A DNA stretch of 64,000 nucleotides from an uncultured Alphaproteobacteria bacterium (GCA_944391485.1 CALXTQ010000004.1:62001-126000), one strand, 5' to 3'. Positions 51,424-61,097 are shown, counted from the first letter of the stretch. Made by a program: numbers and translations. The notes: a model not told the origin generated them from the sequence alone.

Positions 51424-52869
51424 ATGGCTGAGGAAGCAATAAACAATAATAATGTCGTCCAAGATGAATGGGGACAAATTTGCAGCCAGTTGAAAGTTGA
51501 GGTTGGGGAAACAGCTTTCGACAGTTGGTTAAAGCCTCTCACTTTAGGTACTTTTAACGACGGCGTCATGAATATCTGTGTACCGACGCGTTTTATGAGA
51601 AACTGGGTTATTACTCATTACAGCGACCGAATCCACAAAATATGGGAAAAGAAAAACCCGGCCATCAAAAGCGTCAATTTCGTCGTTCAGGCCGTGCAGG
51701 ACGAAACCAGAGGATTGTATAATCCCTCCTGCCGCTCTCTGTTAAAGAAAATATCTTCAAGTCCGGCGCCGCAAAACATTTATCAGTCCGGAATTAATTC
51801 CCTCCTTGCAAACAACAATGATTTTCAGAACAACGCGGATCAGTCTTTGTCCGTTCCTCTGAACCCGCAATATACATTTGACAATTTTGTCGTCGGCAAA
51901 ACAAATGAATTTGCCTATGCCGCCGCACGCAAGGTTGCCGAATCCAGAAACGTGTCGTTCAACCCCCTGTTTCTGTATTCCGGCGTCGGGCTGGGTAAAA
52001 CCCATCTGATGCATGCCATCGCCTGGCATATCAAGCAGCAGGATCCGACCCGCAATATCGTTTATCTGTCAGCCGAAAAATTCATGTACAAATTTGTCCG
52101 CGCCCTGCGCTACAAAGATACGACGGCTTTCAAGGAACAGTTCCGTTCGGTTGACGTCCTGATGGTTGATGACGTGCAGTTTATGGGTGGCAAAGATACG
52201 ACTCAGGAAGAATTTTTCTACACATTCAACTCCCTGATTGAGGAAGGCCGGCAGATTATCATTTCCGCCGACAAATCCCCCGCCGACCTTGAGGGAATCG
52301 AAACCCGTCTGAAATCGCGGCTCGGCTGCGGTCTGGTTGCCGATATTCATCCGACGGATTTCGACCTGCGCATCGGCATTCTGAAAAACAAAGCGCGCCA
52401 GCTGGGAATCGAGCTGCCGCAGAAAGTTTCCGAATTTCTGGCTAGCAAAATTACGTCCAACATTCGCGAGCTGGAAGGCGCACTGCGCCGGGTAATTGCC
52501 CATTCGCAGCTTTTGTCCGATAAAGAAATTACCCTGGACATGACGCAGGACGTTCTGAAAGATATGCTGCGTTCTTATGACAAGCGCACGACCATTGACG
52601 AAATCCAGAAGAAAGTAGCCGAACATTTTAACATTTCGGTCAAAGAAATGCAGTCTTCGCGGCGCGCCCGCACGGTTGCCCGGCCGCGGCAGATCGCCAT
52701 GTATCTGGCCAAGCAACTAACCTCACGTTCGCTGCCGGAGATCGGTCGCAAGTTTGACCGCGACCATACAACGGTCATGCACGCCGTCCGCAAAGTCGAG
52801 GAACTGATTCTGGAAGATGCTTCTCTGGCCGAAAACGTCGACGCCCTGAGAAGAATCCTCGAAGCGTAA
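51424..52869 (+). CDS. dnaA: Chromosomal replication initiator DnaA
   Basis: A 481-residue DnaA. Domain I is about residues 14-90 (WGQICSQLKVEVGETAFDSWLKPL), domain II a short Asn-rich linker, domain III the AAA+ ATPase with Walker A GVGLGKTH, Walker B VLMVDDVQFM and sensor residues, and domain IV the DNA-binding part with VARPRQIAMYLAKQLT and FDRDHTTVMHAVRKVE. GGGGAGATACG precedes the ATG. The 293 bp upstream hold the rpsT terminator and no repeated TTATCCACA boxes, so no origin is evident here. Confidence 0.98.
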   Translation: MAEEAINNNNVVQDEWGQICSQLKVEVGETAFDSWLKPLTLGTFNDGVMNICVPTRFMRNWVITHYSDRIHKIWEKKNPAIKSVNFVVQAVQDETRGLYNPSCRSLLKKISSSPAPQNIYQSGINSLLANNNDFQNNADQSLSVPLNPQYTFDNFVVGKTNEFAYAAARKVAESRNVSFNPLFLYSGVGLGKTHLMHAIAWHIKQQDPTRNIVYLSAEKFMYKFVRALRYKDTTAFKEQFRSVDVLMVDDVQFMGGKDTTQEEFFYTFNSLIEEGRQIIISADKSPADLEGIETRLKSRLGCGLVADIHPTDFDLRIGILKNKARQLGIELPQKVSEFLASKITSNIRELEGALRRVIAHSQLLSDKEITLDMTQDVLKDMLRSYDKRTTIDEIQKKVAEHFNISVKEMQSSRRARTVARPRQIAMYLAKQLTSRSLPEIGRKFDRDHTTVMHAVRKVEELILEDASLAENVDALRRILEA

Positions 52870-52896
52870 GATTTTCAGATGATTTTTTTATAAAAT

Positions 52897-52928
52897 AAGC
52901 CCTGCCTGCCGGCGGGGTTTGTTTTTTT
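52897..52928 (+). terminator. dnaA terminator
   Basis: AAGCCCTGCC and GGCGGGGTTT pair (with two G-T) around TGCC, followed by a T-run. Confidence 0.75.
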
Positions 52929-53232
52929 CGAAAAAGCACGGACCGGGACACGGTATTTTACGGAAAATCCGTTTTGAGGAGGCATGCCTGATTCTGGTCG
53001 GTTCATTTTTGAGGCCGAACCTTACCTTAAAGAGACATATCGGACGGGAGATCCGCTTTTGCGGACTGCGTTTTATGCAGAATCCGTTTTTTAAGATATG
53101 TTTGCCGGAAAGGCAAAAAAGCTGTTGACGACTTACGGTTTTAGTTTCGAAAATAAAGAAGCTTGTGCTATTATTTGAAAAAATGAGGCGAATAGCCGCT
53201 TTTTTATGTTTAAACATTAATGGTACTGAAAA
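52929..53232 (+). other. dnaA-dnaN intergenic region
   Basis: About 300 bp without a supported gene. It contains several short inverted repeats (ACGGA-AAA-TCCGT; CTGC-GTTTTAT-GCAG; TTTGCC-GGAAA-GGC) and TTGACG at about 53124. The dnaN promoter is probably in the AT-rich end (TGTGCTATTATTTG around 53163). Translated frames here have no protein-like features. Confidence 0.4.
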
Positions 53233-54351
53233 ATGAAATTTACTATTGAGCGCGCAATTTTATTGAAGACTCTGAGCCATGTTCAGAGCATTGTCGAAAA
53301 AAGAAATACCATTCCGGTTCTGTCAAACGTGAGAATCGAGGCAATGGGCGACGGCATCAGCTTTAAAGCGACTGATATGGATACGGAAATCACGGAAATT
53401 ACGGATGCAAAAATTACGGAAACCGGCGCGACGACCGCTCCGGCGCATATGCTGTACGATATCGTCCGCAAATTGTCGGACGGTTCCGAAGTCGAGCTGA
53501 CCTTTCCCGACGACAAAGGACAGCTGACAATCGCTTCCGGCCGGTCGAAATTTTCATTATCGACAATCGGCGTCGAAGATTTTCCGGTTATATCCGGCGA
53601 CAAACTTCCTGTAAATTTTGTGATGGCGAAAGACGAGCTGAAAGACGTTATTGACCGCACGCAGTTTGCCGTCTCCACGGAAGAAACCAGATATTATCTA
53701 AACGGTCTGTATATCCACGCAAAAAACGAAGGCGAAGCCAAGGTTCTGCGTGTTGTTGCCACCGACGGACACCGCCTTGCTTGCGTTGAAACGCCGCTGC
53801 CCAAAGGCGCCGAAAACATGGCCGGCGTTATTGTTCCGAGAAAAACTGTCAGCGAAATCCGTAAGCTTCTGGATGATACGGCTACGGACAATATTACGAT
53901 TGCCCTGTCGGAAAACAAAATCCGTTTCACGATGGAAGACGTTACGCTGACATCCAAACTTATTGACGGCACTTATCCGGATTATGAGCGTGTTATTCCG
54001 ACAGACAATGACAAAGTTCTGGAGCTCGGCGTCAAAGAGCTGTCTTCCGCGGTTGACCGCGTTTCGGTTGTTGCGGAAAGAACCCGCGCCATCAAAATGT
54101 TTACGGCAAAAAATCATGTTACAATCACGACTTCCAGTCCGGATCTGGGATCCGCCATGGAAGAGATTGAGGCCAAATATGACAGCGACTCTCTGGAAAT
54201 CGGCTATAATTTCCGTTATCTGCTCGATATTCTGAACGAAGTCAAAGGCGACAGCGTCCGCATCAGCTTTGCCGACGGATCTTCGCCGTCTGTCATTCAT
54301 GACACTTCGGACGCCAGCGCCATTTATGTGCTGATGCCGATGAGGGTCTGA
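53233..54351 (+). CDS. dnaN: DNA polymerase III sliding clamp (beta)
   Basis: A 372-residue beta clamp built of three similar domains of about 120 residues. Diagnostic parts: MKFTIERAILLKTLSHVQSIVEKRNTIPVLSNV, the central TRYYLNGLYIHAKNEG and VVATDGHRLACVETPL, and the C-terminal end VLMPMRV, part of the partner-binding pocket. It holds the polymerase on DNA. recF follows after 15 bp, indicating cotranscription. Confidence 0.98.
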   Translation: MKFTIERAILLKTLSHVQSIVEKRNTIPVLSNVRIEAMGDGISFKATDMDTEITEITDAKITETGATTAPAHMLYDIVRKLSDGSEVELTFPDDKGQLTIASGRSKFSLSTIGVEDFPVISGDKLPVNFVMAKDELKDVIDRTQFAVSTEETRYYLNGLYIHAKNEGEAKVLRVVATDGHRLACVETPLPKGAENMAGVIVPRKTVSEIRKLLDDTATDNITIALSENKIRFTMEDVTLTSKLIDGTYPDYERVIPTDNDKVLELGVKELSSAVDRVSVVAERTRAIKMFTAKNHVTITTSSPDLGSAMEEIEAKYDSDSLEIGYNFRYLLDILNEVKGDSVRISFADGSSPSVIHDTSDASAIYVLMPMRV

Positions 54352-54366
54352 TACGGAAGCGTAAAA

Positions 54367-55599
54367 TTGAGCAACTTAGCCGTAAATTTAGCGTTAGGTT
54401 TAACAGAAAAGTCAGGCGTCTCCCGCCTGACTTTAACTGACTTTAGAAACTACGCGCATTTACGCATTAACGCTAATTTAGCCCCCGTTATTATTACCGG
54501 AGAAAACGGAACCGGCAAAACCAATATTCTGGAGGCTATTTCCTTTCTGACGCCCGGCAGGGGAATGCGCGGCGCCAGACTTGCCGATATCAAACGCATT
54601 ACGCCGGCTCTGGTTACCGACGAATATTCGCCGACGGAAATTGCCGCTGTCAACTGGGCTGTTTCAGCCACGGTTGTCAAAAACAACGACGAAACGGAAA
54701 TCGGCACGGCCGTTGAAAAATCAGCGAGGGAAGAGGAAGACGACATCCGCTCTTTCGATCGCCGCATTGTCAAAATCAACGGGCAGAAAACAACCTCACA
54801 ATCCGAACTCGGCAAATATATTTCAGCCATCTGGCTAACACCGCAGATGGACAGGCTGTTTCGGGGAGGATCTCAGCCGCGGCGCAGTTTTCTCGACCGC
54901 CTGGTCTATGCATTTGACGTCGAACATGCAAAACGGACGGCCAATTTTGAACATTTGTATAAAGAATGGTATCAGCTGCTGAAAAACAACGGAGCGACCG
55001 GCGGGCGAATCGACCATGGCTGGCTGGACTCTCTGGAAGAAAATATGGCCGGACTCGGCGTGGCAATTGCCGCGGCAAGACGCGAGCTGATTGCCCGGTT
55101 AAACACTTTTATCGAGCATGAACCGGATGATGTTTTTCCGAACGTTATGCTTGAGCTGGACGGCAGTATCGAAAAGCTGCTGGATTCCATGCCGGCCATT
55201 GATGTCGAAGACCATTACCGGCAAAAACTTTGTTCCCAGCGGCGCAATGTGCTGTATAATGATTATGTGGACGGCGTCAATCGCACCGATTTTAAGGTTT
55301 ATTACCGCAGAAAACACATGCCGGCGGAACTTTGCTCTACCGGAGAACAGAAGTCTCTGCTGATCAGCATTATTCTGGCACAGACAAAATGCCAGACTCT
55401 CGACAAGGGCTTTTCACCGGTGCTGCTGCTGGACGAGGTGGTCGCACATCTGGACGACATCAAAAGGGAAGCTTTGCTGGAAAAAATCCGCGAACTCGGC
55501 ATTCAGGCGTGGATCACATCGACAGACGCGGGTTTGTTCAAGTCTCTTGCTAACGACGCGCAATTTCTGACCGTCAAAAACAACGCGGTTTTCGGTTAA
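54367..55599 (+). CDS. recF: DNA replication and repair protein RecF
   Basis: A 410-residue SMC-like ATPase that loads RecA at gaps. TTG start with GGAAG upstream. Walker A is ITGENGTGKTNILEAISFLTPGRGMRG; the signature motif is ELCSTGEQKSLLISIILAQ and Walker B is PVLLLDEVVAHLDD. An insertion with DNDETEIG-type residues (about 100-135) makes it longer than the 360-residue Escherichia coli RecF, as in other alphaproteobacteria. gyrB, often next in this cluster, is absent. Confidence 0.96.
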   Translation: MSNLAVNLALGLTEKSGVSRLTLTDFRNYAHLRINANLAPVIITGENGTGKTNILEAISFLTPGRGMRGARLADIKRITPALVTDEYSPTEIAAVNWAVSATVVKNNDETEIGTAVEKSAREEEDDIRSFDRRIVKINGQKTTSQSELGKYISAIWLTPQMDRLFRGGSQPRRSFLDRLVYAFDVEHAKRTANFEHLYKEWYQLLKNNGATGGRIDHGWLDSLEENMAGLGVAIAAARRELIARLNTFIEHEPDDVFPNVMLELDGSIEKLLDSMPAIDVEDHYRQKLCSQRRNVLYNDYVDGVNRTDFKVYYRRKHMPAELCSTGEQKSLLISIILAQTKCQTLDKGFSPVLLLDEVVAHLDDIKREALLEKIRELGIQAWITSTDAGLFKSLANDAQFLTVKNNAVFG

Positions 55600-55635
55600 A
55601 GAATCCCAATGCGGCGGAATTCGCTTTCCCGGCCG

Positions 55636-57231
55636 TCAATCAATATCAAAAACCCTAAACAGCCTGTTTTCGTAAATCAGCCGGTAATTTTCAGGATGCG
55701 GGCGGGAATGGAATCTGTTTTCAATATAAACGTCCCCCGGCTGCGGTTCTGCCTGATATATGAGAGTATGTTTCAGCAAATCTCCCGTCCGGTCGCTGTT
55801 TTTGGCGCCGGTTTTGAAAACCAGATGCTGCGCGGGAAAATAATATTTATAAGCCGAGCGGTAGCAGTCCGCCACATATCCTTCATAAAGACCGTTTACG
55901 CTGTCTTTTACATACAGACGAATCGTCCGGGGACCAAACTTATGTTCGGACAGAAATTCGGCCGTCTGCCGATAATAAGCTCCGTTCTGCATCCGGTAGA
56001 TTTTGACGTTCTGATACCCCGAAAAACATAAAACCAGAACCGCCAGCATTATGCCGACAGACGGACGACGACAGGCATAAGCCAAAATCATTATGCTGAA
56101 AACGGCGGCAATAACCGCATAATACGATGCGTAGAGGCCGTTGGCTATTTTCAGCCACCAGCTGATAGCGGCCAGAACTACCAGACTTCCGGTCAGAAAA
56201 CCGGCCATAAAAATGTTTTTTTTCTTTGCGGCGGCCAGGCAGACCGCAGCCAAAATCCACAACAAAAATTCCAGCCAATAATTTTTCCACGCATCATGGA
56301 TACTATGGCTGACAATATATTCATTATCCGCAAATCCGACGCCGAAAAGCAGATAAACCAACGCAAAAACCAGCATTGAAAAAAACATCATAAATTCCGC
56401 GGGAAATTTGCGCGCCGTCGCAACAGGGTGCAGAAAAGAAACCGGAACCAGTTTGCCGGCATAAATCAGACACAATACGGCAGCGGCCAGAAATCCGGTG
56501 TAAAACAATATAACCGTCTCTTTGGAATACAGAGCTAGGTTCAGAAGCACGACAAAAAGAAAAAAATGGCGGCCAAGAGACGTTTCAAAATACTTTCTGA
56601 GCGCAAGAAAACTTCCGCAGATAAACAACAGCATCAGTCTTTCGGGATAAACGGGGTTATTGAGCCACAAAAAAGACGGAGAAAGCATGACAATGCCCAG
56701 AGCAACCAGACGGGCCGGCACCGGTATGAAATCAAACAGGCGGTACAGCAAGAACAGCAAAAGAGCGGTTTCGGCCAGAGTAAAGGCGGTTACAACGGCA
56801 AGATGGTGGCTGACCGCATAAAATAAATTGAGCTCGACATTGGCCAGCGGCGAGAATCTGATATCCGAAATCCCGGTTCCCTTTCCTTCTTCGAAAGTTA
56901 CCGTTGTGCCGACATTCATTAGGTCAAAATTATTGAACAGCGTCATATCCAAAGAATAGAGAACGGCTGTTCCTATACCGAAGCACAGCAGGAAAAAGCA
57001 TAAGGCGCCGATATCCAAACGACTTTTGCGGCTGAAGGAAAAAGTCTCCCGAGGAAAGAACAACTCGGAAATATTCAATCCCGATCGGGGTTTTAACCAC
57101 AACAACTGTATCAAAACCAAAAGCATAATGCCGGAAAAGACATATCCCCAATAACCGTCATTGAGGTAAAAACTGATATTGCGGACTAATGTCGCAAAGA
57201 TATTCGGTTCAAAAAGCGGGGTTTGCAGCAT
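55636..57231 (-). CDS. Polytopic membrane protein, possible GT-C type glycosyltransferase
   Basis: 531 residues from the ATG at 57231, preceded by AGGAG; an upstream TTG at 57246 would sit inside this ribosome site. About eleven membrane segments are spread over residues 30-415, with a soluble C-terminal region of about 110 residues (YYRQTAEFLSEHKFGPRTIRLYVKDSVNGLYEGYVADCYRSAYKYYFP). The first periplasmic loop (about 85-130) is acidic and contains FNNFDLMN. This layout is like GT-C glycosyltransferases, but no DxD or ExD signature is certain. Convergent with recF, 36 bp away. Confidence 0.55.
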   Translation of the reverse strand: MLQTPLFEPNIFATLVRNISFYLNDGYWGYVFSGIMLLVLIQLLWLKPRSGLNISELFFPRETFSFSRKSRLDIGALCFFLLCFGIGTAVLYSLDMTLFNNFDLMNVGTTVTFEEGKGTGISDIRFSPLANVELNLFYAVSHHLAVVTAFTLAETALLLFLLYRLFDFIPVPARLVALGIVMLSPSFLWLNNPVYPERLMLLFICGSFLALRKYFETSLGRHFFLFVVLLNLALYSKETVILFYTGFLAAAVLCLIYAGKLVPVSFLHPVATARKFPAEFMMFFSMLVFALVYLLFGVGFADNEYIVSHSIHDAWKNYWLEFLLWILAAVCLAAAKKKNIFMAGFLTGSLVVLAAISWWLKIANGLYASYYAVIAAVFSIMILAYACRRPSVGIMLAVLVLCFSGYQNVKIYRMQNGAYYRQTAEFLSEHKFGPRTIRLYVKDSVNGLYEGYVADCYRSAYKYYFPAQHLVFKTGAKNSDRTGDLLKHTLIYQAEPQPGDVYIENRFHSRPHPENYRLIYENRLFRVFDID

Positions 57232-57369
57232 GATATTCTCCTGCAATACAGAGTACGGGATGAAAATTAAAATAGTATTATTTTTCAGATATATTATTTT
57301 TTCCGATAAAAAACAGCCGGACTAAAAAGGCAAAGCGGCCGGCTCCGGATTTTGCGAAAGTTCAAAATA

Positions 57370-57392
57370 AAAAACCCCCGGCGGCGCGGGGA
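57370..57392 (-). terminator. Terminator of tRNA-Ser(GGA)
   Basis: On the minus strand CCCCG-CGCCGC-CGGGG is followed by GTTTTTT. Confidence 0.6.
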
Positions 57393-57399
57393 TGCTTAA

Positions 57400-57489
57400 T
57401 GGCGGAAAGGAGGGGATTCGAACCCCTGTTACCCTTGCGAGTAAACACGCTTTCCAAGCGTGCGCATTCAGCCTCTCTGCCACCTTTCC
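57400..57489 (-). tRNA. tRNA-Ser(GGA)
   Basis: A 90-nt class II tRNA with acceptor GGAAAGG/CCTTTCC, anticodon arm CACGC-TTGGAAA-GCGTG (anticodon GGA), a long variable arm, T arm with TTCGAAT, discriminator G and encoded CCA. Confidence 0.95.
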
Positions 57490-57714
57490 AATTTGTATTT
57501 CTCTTTTAATGACATTCTAAAAATTATGCAAGTTTTTTTTTGATTTTATTCTGATTTTCGGTTTCTTTTTAATTTTCGCCCCGCCAGAATAAAAGGAATC
57601 GGTTCAAGCCACACAGCGAACCGGCGGCAAAAACTCCGAAATACAAATTTTTAAACCAGCGGTTCTTCCAGAGGGAAAAGCTCCGCAACCCGGCGCTTTT
57701 CCCGGGAAAATTCT

Positions 57715-58308
57715 TTACCAGCCTATTGCCTGGGAAATGAGAGGTTCTTCGCCATCCTGAAGATTGAGCGCCTTTTTTATCCCGTCCGCATCAAAATAGC
57801 CTCTGACAACATTATGCAGTCCTTTATCCGCGGCATACAGACCGACATTTTGATATGCAGAACCGGCATGCATGGGAGAATATTTGGCATCACTACCGGT
57901 GTACAGCAAATTGACAGGCACTGCTTTCATAAAATTCTGCTGATTGAAGTACGGCATCAGATTTTTGTCGCTGACCCGAAGCAGAGCATTGTCTTTGGCA
58001 TCATAGAGCCAGGCTCCGTCAGACCGGATGACGTAAACTTTCAGATTTTGCTCATTTTTGGCCGTCGGGATGGTTCTTTTGCCGTTATGGGAAATACCCC
58101 AGGCAGACCATAAAATCTCGCTCAGGGTCTGATCATCCAGCGGACGGGAACTAAATTTCCGCACAGTTTTTCTTTCCTTAAAGACCTCCATCAGAGGGCG
58201 CCCTCCCTCCAAAACCGGTTCAGGAAGCTTTTTGACAATGGGTTCGGCGCAGGCCGTCCCGGCAACCAGCATGAACGCGGCAATTAATTTTATTCCGTTT
58301 TTCATCAT
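57715..58308 (-). CDS. Exported nitroreductase-family protein
   Basis: A 197-residue protein. The first 21 residues are a signal peptide (LIAAFMLVAGTACA, likely cut before EP). The mature part belongs to the nitroreductase/SagB-like FMN fold: FKERKTVRKFSSRPLDDQTLSEILWSAWGISHNGKRTIPTAKNEQNLKVYVI, with the N-terminal Arg-x-x-R FMN element, and AGSAYQNVGLYAADKGLHNVVRG. Most nitroreductases are cytoplasmic; exported forms occur in some anaerobes and may reduce periplasmic quinones or nitro compounds. A very strong GGAGGAG ribosome site is present. Confidence 0.8.
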   Translation of the reverse strand: MMKNGIKLIAAFMLVAGTACAEPIVKKLPEPVLEGGRPLMEVFKERKTVRKFSSRPLDDQTLSEILWSAWGISHNGKRTIPTAKNEQNLKVYVIRSDGAWLYDAKDNALLRVSDKNLMPYFNQQNFMKAVPVNLLYTGSDAKYSPMHAGSAYQNVGLYAADKGLHNVVRGYFDADGIKKALNLQDGEEPLISQAIGW

Positions 58309-58378
58309 TATTTTTCTCCTCCAGCAGATAATATAATTTCTAAAAAACCTTTTCCATGTCGGCCAAGCATAATTTTAT

Positions 58379-59536
58379 TCATTTTAGTTTTTTATCCAAG
58401 AAAAATGTCAAAAACATCATGACTGTTATCAGAAACATCAGAAGAGGCACTAAGACTTCTAAAGAGGTTGCCGTAATTATAACACCCAATAACGGAGGCA
58501 GTAAAACTATTCCCAAAGATGCACTTCCGGATTGTATACCCGTCATAAATGTACTCATTTCTTTTCCGAAACGCTTTGGCGTTGCATGCATCATAGATGG
58601 GTAAATCCCCGCAAAAGAAAATCCCGTCAGGCATAAACCAATAATCATTGTACAGGCAGTATCCAGAAGAAGAAGACCACAACCAACCAGAGCTCCATAT
58701 AGGCTCAGCATTATAACCTTATAATTACCAAGACGTTCAGAAATAAAACCGACAATAAAACGTCCCATTGTCAAAAAAAGCCAATACAAAGCAATCCAAC
58801 TGCCTGCCGAAGCGGACTCAACATGTCTGCCTTCTGTCATAACGCTGTAAAACCAAAGACCTATGCTAAACTCTGCAGCTGAATAAATAAAAAATATTCC
58901 CATACTCAAAAAAGTTTTAAGAGATAAAAATCTTGTGGAAACAGTTTCTGAATTATTGATCGAAACTACAGGAATATTCTTTTTCCATAAACCGGAAGAA
59001 AAGATAAAAACCAATGTCAAAAAAAACTGTATCATGGCGATTACTGCGTAACCATTGCGCCAACTTTGACCATAGGAGAGAGAAAAAACCATTATTACAG
59101 GTCCGAGAGTTGCCCCAATTCCCCAGCAACCATGAAGCCAATTCATATGTTTTGATCCATAATTTTGGGCAACATAATTATTTAATGCCCCATCAATCGT
59201 TCCTGCACCTAATCCCAGTGCCGCTGCAGCTAACAGAACTTCTTCCCAAGAAAAACTTATAGCATATCCTGCAATACCTGCTGCAGTCAAAAAACAGCTT
59301 ACCGCCAAAATTATGGTTATTTTGAATCGTTTTATGAACCAACCACTGACAAACCCTGATACTGCTGTTAATGAACCTGTTATTACAACGATAATTCCAG
59401 CATAATCAAGCGGTTTTTGCAAATCCATACGCATTGTCGGCCAGGCAATACCCAGCGTCTGGTCGGGCAAACCAAGACTGACAAAACTCAAATAAAGCAC
59501 CAGCAGCAAAATGCTGTTACGAGAATATATTGACAT
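58379..59536 (-). CDS. Major facilitator superfamily transporter
   Basis: A 385-residue, 12-helix MFS transporter (six hydrophobic segments on each side of a short basic loop near residue 190). SWRNGYAVIAMIQFF and GAGTIDGALNNYVAQNYGSKHMNWLHGCWGIGATLGP resemble the sugar/fucose-like or FucP-type subfamily. The substrate cannot be read. It starts 3 bp after the DUF1349 gene stop and is the last gene of an operon that begins with the cbpA-like gene. The DUF1349 link suggests a carbohydrate-related job; this is weak inference. Confidence 0.85.
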   Translation of the reverse strand: MSIYSRNSILLLVLYLSFVSLGLPDQTLGIAWPTMRMDLQKPLDYAGIIVVITGSLTAVSGFVSGWFIKRFKITIILAVSCFLTAAGIAGYAISFSWEEVLLAAAALGLGAGTIDGALNNYVAQNYGSKHMNWLHGCWGIGATLGPVIMVFSLSYGQSWRNGYAVIAMIQFFLTLVFIFSSGLWKKNIPVVSINNSETVSTRFLSLKTFLSMGIFFIYSAAEFSIGLWFYSVMTEGRHVESASAGSWIALYWLFLTMGRFIVGFISERLGNYKVIMLSLYGALVGCGLLLLDTACTMIIGLCLTGFSFAGIYPSMMHATPKRFGKEMSTFMTGIQSGSASLGIVLLPPLLGVIITATSLEVLVPLLMFLITVMMFLTFFLDKKLK

Positions 59537-59539
59537 GGT

Positions 59540-60106
59540 CTATTCAAAATCTATTGCTGATAAAATACCTTCAAAATCCATGCGCTGCGGACTGCAGATG
59601 TAAGCGCCCGTCTTTACTTCCGGCATATCGTTCAGCAGGTGAAGCAGCCTGATCTGCTTGAATTTTTTACCATCAAGCGAAAAAAAGACCAGATAATCGC
59701 CATTGACTTTTTTGACGCGGTACCATATCTGGTTGATGCCCATGGGAATATCCTGCGCCGCCCAGTCGGAGTAGCCGTTATTAGTTACGCAGGAACCGAG
59801 CATCGGCTGCCGAAAGCTTTCGAACATTACCGATGCCTTGAACCAGTTTTTTTCATCAACGCGGACCATTATACCACATTGGTCAAAGCTGCCGTTGGTA
59901 TCAAAATTCCATTTCAGCGTCATGGTGAAATTGCCGGTTTTGCGGGTAAAGAAAAAATGCCCGTCATCTTTTGAAAAATTGTGGTGGGCGCTTTGCCAGA
60001 AGTCGGTTTTGATCCGGCTCAGAACCCGCATGCCCCGCTCGTCAAAGGAAACATCTTCAGGCTCATTATACCATTCAAAATCGCGCAGCTGGTCCAAAAG
60101 CATCAA
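59540..60106 (-). CDS. DUF1349 family protein (concanavalin A-like fold)
   Basis: A 188-residue soluble protein of the DUF1349 family, with a jelly-roll like that of laminarin-type lectins. Seen: [56 protein letters not shown], and [23 protein letters not shown]. No catalytic site is recognised. No signal peptide, so it is cytoplasmic. Its ATG overlaps the cbpA-like stop by 4 bp, and it is followed by the MFS gene 3 bp later: a tight three-gene operon. Confidence 0.85.
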   Translation of the reverse strand: MMLLDQLRDFEWYNEPEDVSFDERGMRVLSRIKTDFWQSAHHNFSKDDGHFFFTRKTGNFTMTLKWNFDTNGSFDQCGIMVRVDEKNWFKASVMFESFRQPMLGSCVTNNGYSDWAAQDIPMGINQIWYRVKKVNGDYLVFFSLDGKKFKQIRLLHLLNDMPEVKTGAYICSPQRMDFEGILSAIDFE

Positions 60107-61032
60107 AACGTCCTTATATTGTCATCAGGCAACGCGGCCAAGGCCTTTTCCAGATCGGGATTTTTGACTTTCGGCGCAATAATCTTCAACGTGATAATCT
60201 GGTCGCCCTGCCCCGACTTGCTTTTAATGCCCTTGCCCTTCAGACGCAGTTTTTCTCCTGACGACGCATAAGGCGGAATATTAACCGCAACTTTGCCGCT
60301 GATAGTCGGAACTGTAATCTTGGCGCCGAGAATCGCTTCTTTTACCGTAATCGGCAGATCCAGAAGAATATTCAGATCATCGTTCGAAAAATAAGGATGC
60401 TTATCGACATTCAGCGTAATCAGGACATCACCGCTGCTGCCGCCGTTGACGCCGGGATAACCGAGCCCGCGCAGACGGAGAGTCTGGCCGTCCATCGTTC
60501 CGGCCGGAATTTTGACATTAATATTTTTGCCGTTGATAATAACCCCTTTTTCGGCACCTCTGGCCGCATCAAGAAAATCAACCCGCATTGTATAGGCAAT
60601 ATCTTCTCCTTTGCGGGCGCGGCGGGCGCTTTGTCCAAATCCCCGTTCTCCCCCAAACTGTGAAAAAATGTCGTCGCCAAATATTGAAGAAAAATCAAAA
60701 TTGCCGCCGCCCTGCGAAAAGCCGCCATCAAACGGATTGCCGCCGTTGTATGTGTAGCTGCGATAACCGCCGGCGCCACCGAAGCCCGAAGCGCCAAACC
60801 CGGTAGGTTTACCTTCCGCGTCTATCTCGTTATTGTCATATTTTTGTCTTTTTTCCTTGTTGCCGAGAATATCATAAGCGTTGGACACTTCCTTGAATTT
60901 TTCCGCGGCATTTTTATCGTCTTTGTTCAAATCCGGATGATATTTGCGCGCCAGTTTGCGGTAAGCCGATTTTATTTCGGCTTCCGTGGCTTCCTTTGTA
61001 ACCCCCAGAACATGGTATAAGTTAGCATTCAT
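60103..61032 (-). CDS. cbpA: CbpA/DnaJ-type II J-protein
   Basis: A 309-residue J-protein without zinc fingers. The J domain (residues 1-70) holds [36 protein letters not shown] Gly/Phe-rich linker (about 80-135) follows, then the C-terminal domains with [46 protein letters not shown] and [20 protein letters not shown]. This is the CbpA type, a co-chaperone that can partly replace DnaJ. An excellent heat-shock promoter lies upstream. First gene of an operon with DUF1349 and MFS genes. Confidence 0.93.
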   Translation of the reverse strand: MNANLYHVLGVTKEATEAEIKSAYRKLARKYHPDLNKDDKNAAEKFKEVSNAYDILGNKEKRQKYDNNEIDAEGKPTGFGASGFGGAGGYRSYTYNGGNPFDGGFSQGGGNFDFSSIFGDDIFSQFGGERGFGQSARRARKGEDIAYTMRVDFLDAARGAEKGVIINGKNINVKIPAGTMDGQTLRLRGLGYPGVNGGSSGDVLITLNVDKHPYFSNDDLNILLDLPITVKEAILGAKITVPTISGKVAVNIPPYASSGEKLRLKGKGIKSKSGQGDQIITLKIIAPKVKNPDLEKALAALPDDNIRTF

Positions 61033-61066
61033 TTTTTAAGCTCTCTAAACATAAAATCTCTAATTT

Positions 61067-61097
61067 TTATATAAGAAGAGATTTCTGCTATTGCAAG
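61067..61097 (-). promoter_or_regulatory. RpoH promoter of the cbpA operon
   Basis: On the minus strand CTTG (61097-61094), 18 bp, then CTTATATAA (61075-61067). Matches CYTATNT fully. CTTG overlaps the last codons of the upstream lipoprotein gene. Confidence 0.7.

Noticed and set aside
52919-53128. 69-codon frame between dnaA and dnaN
   Set aside because: Overlaps the dnaA terminator tail, lacks a ribosome site and has a similar-length frame on the other strand.
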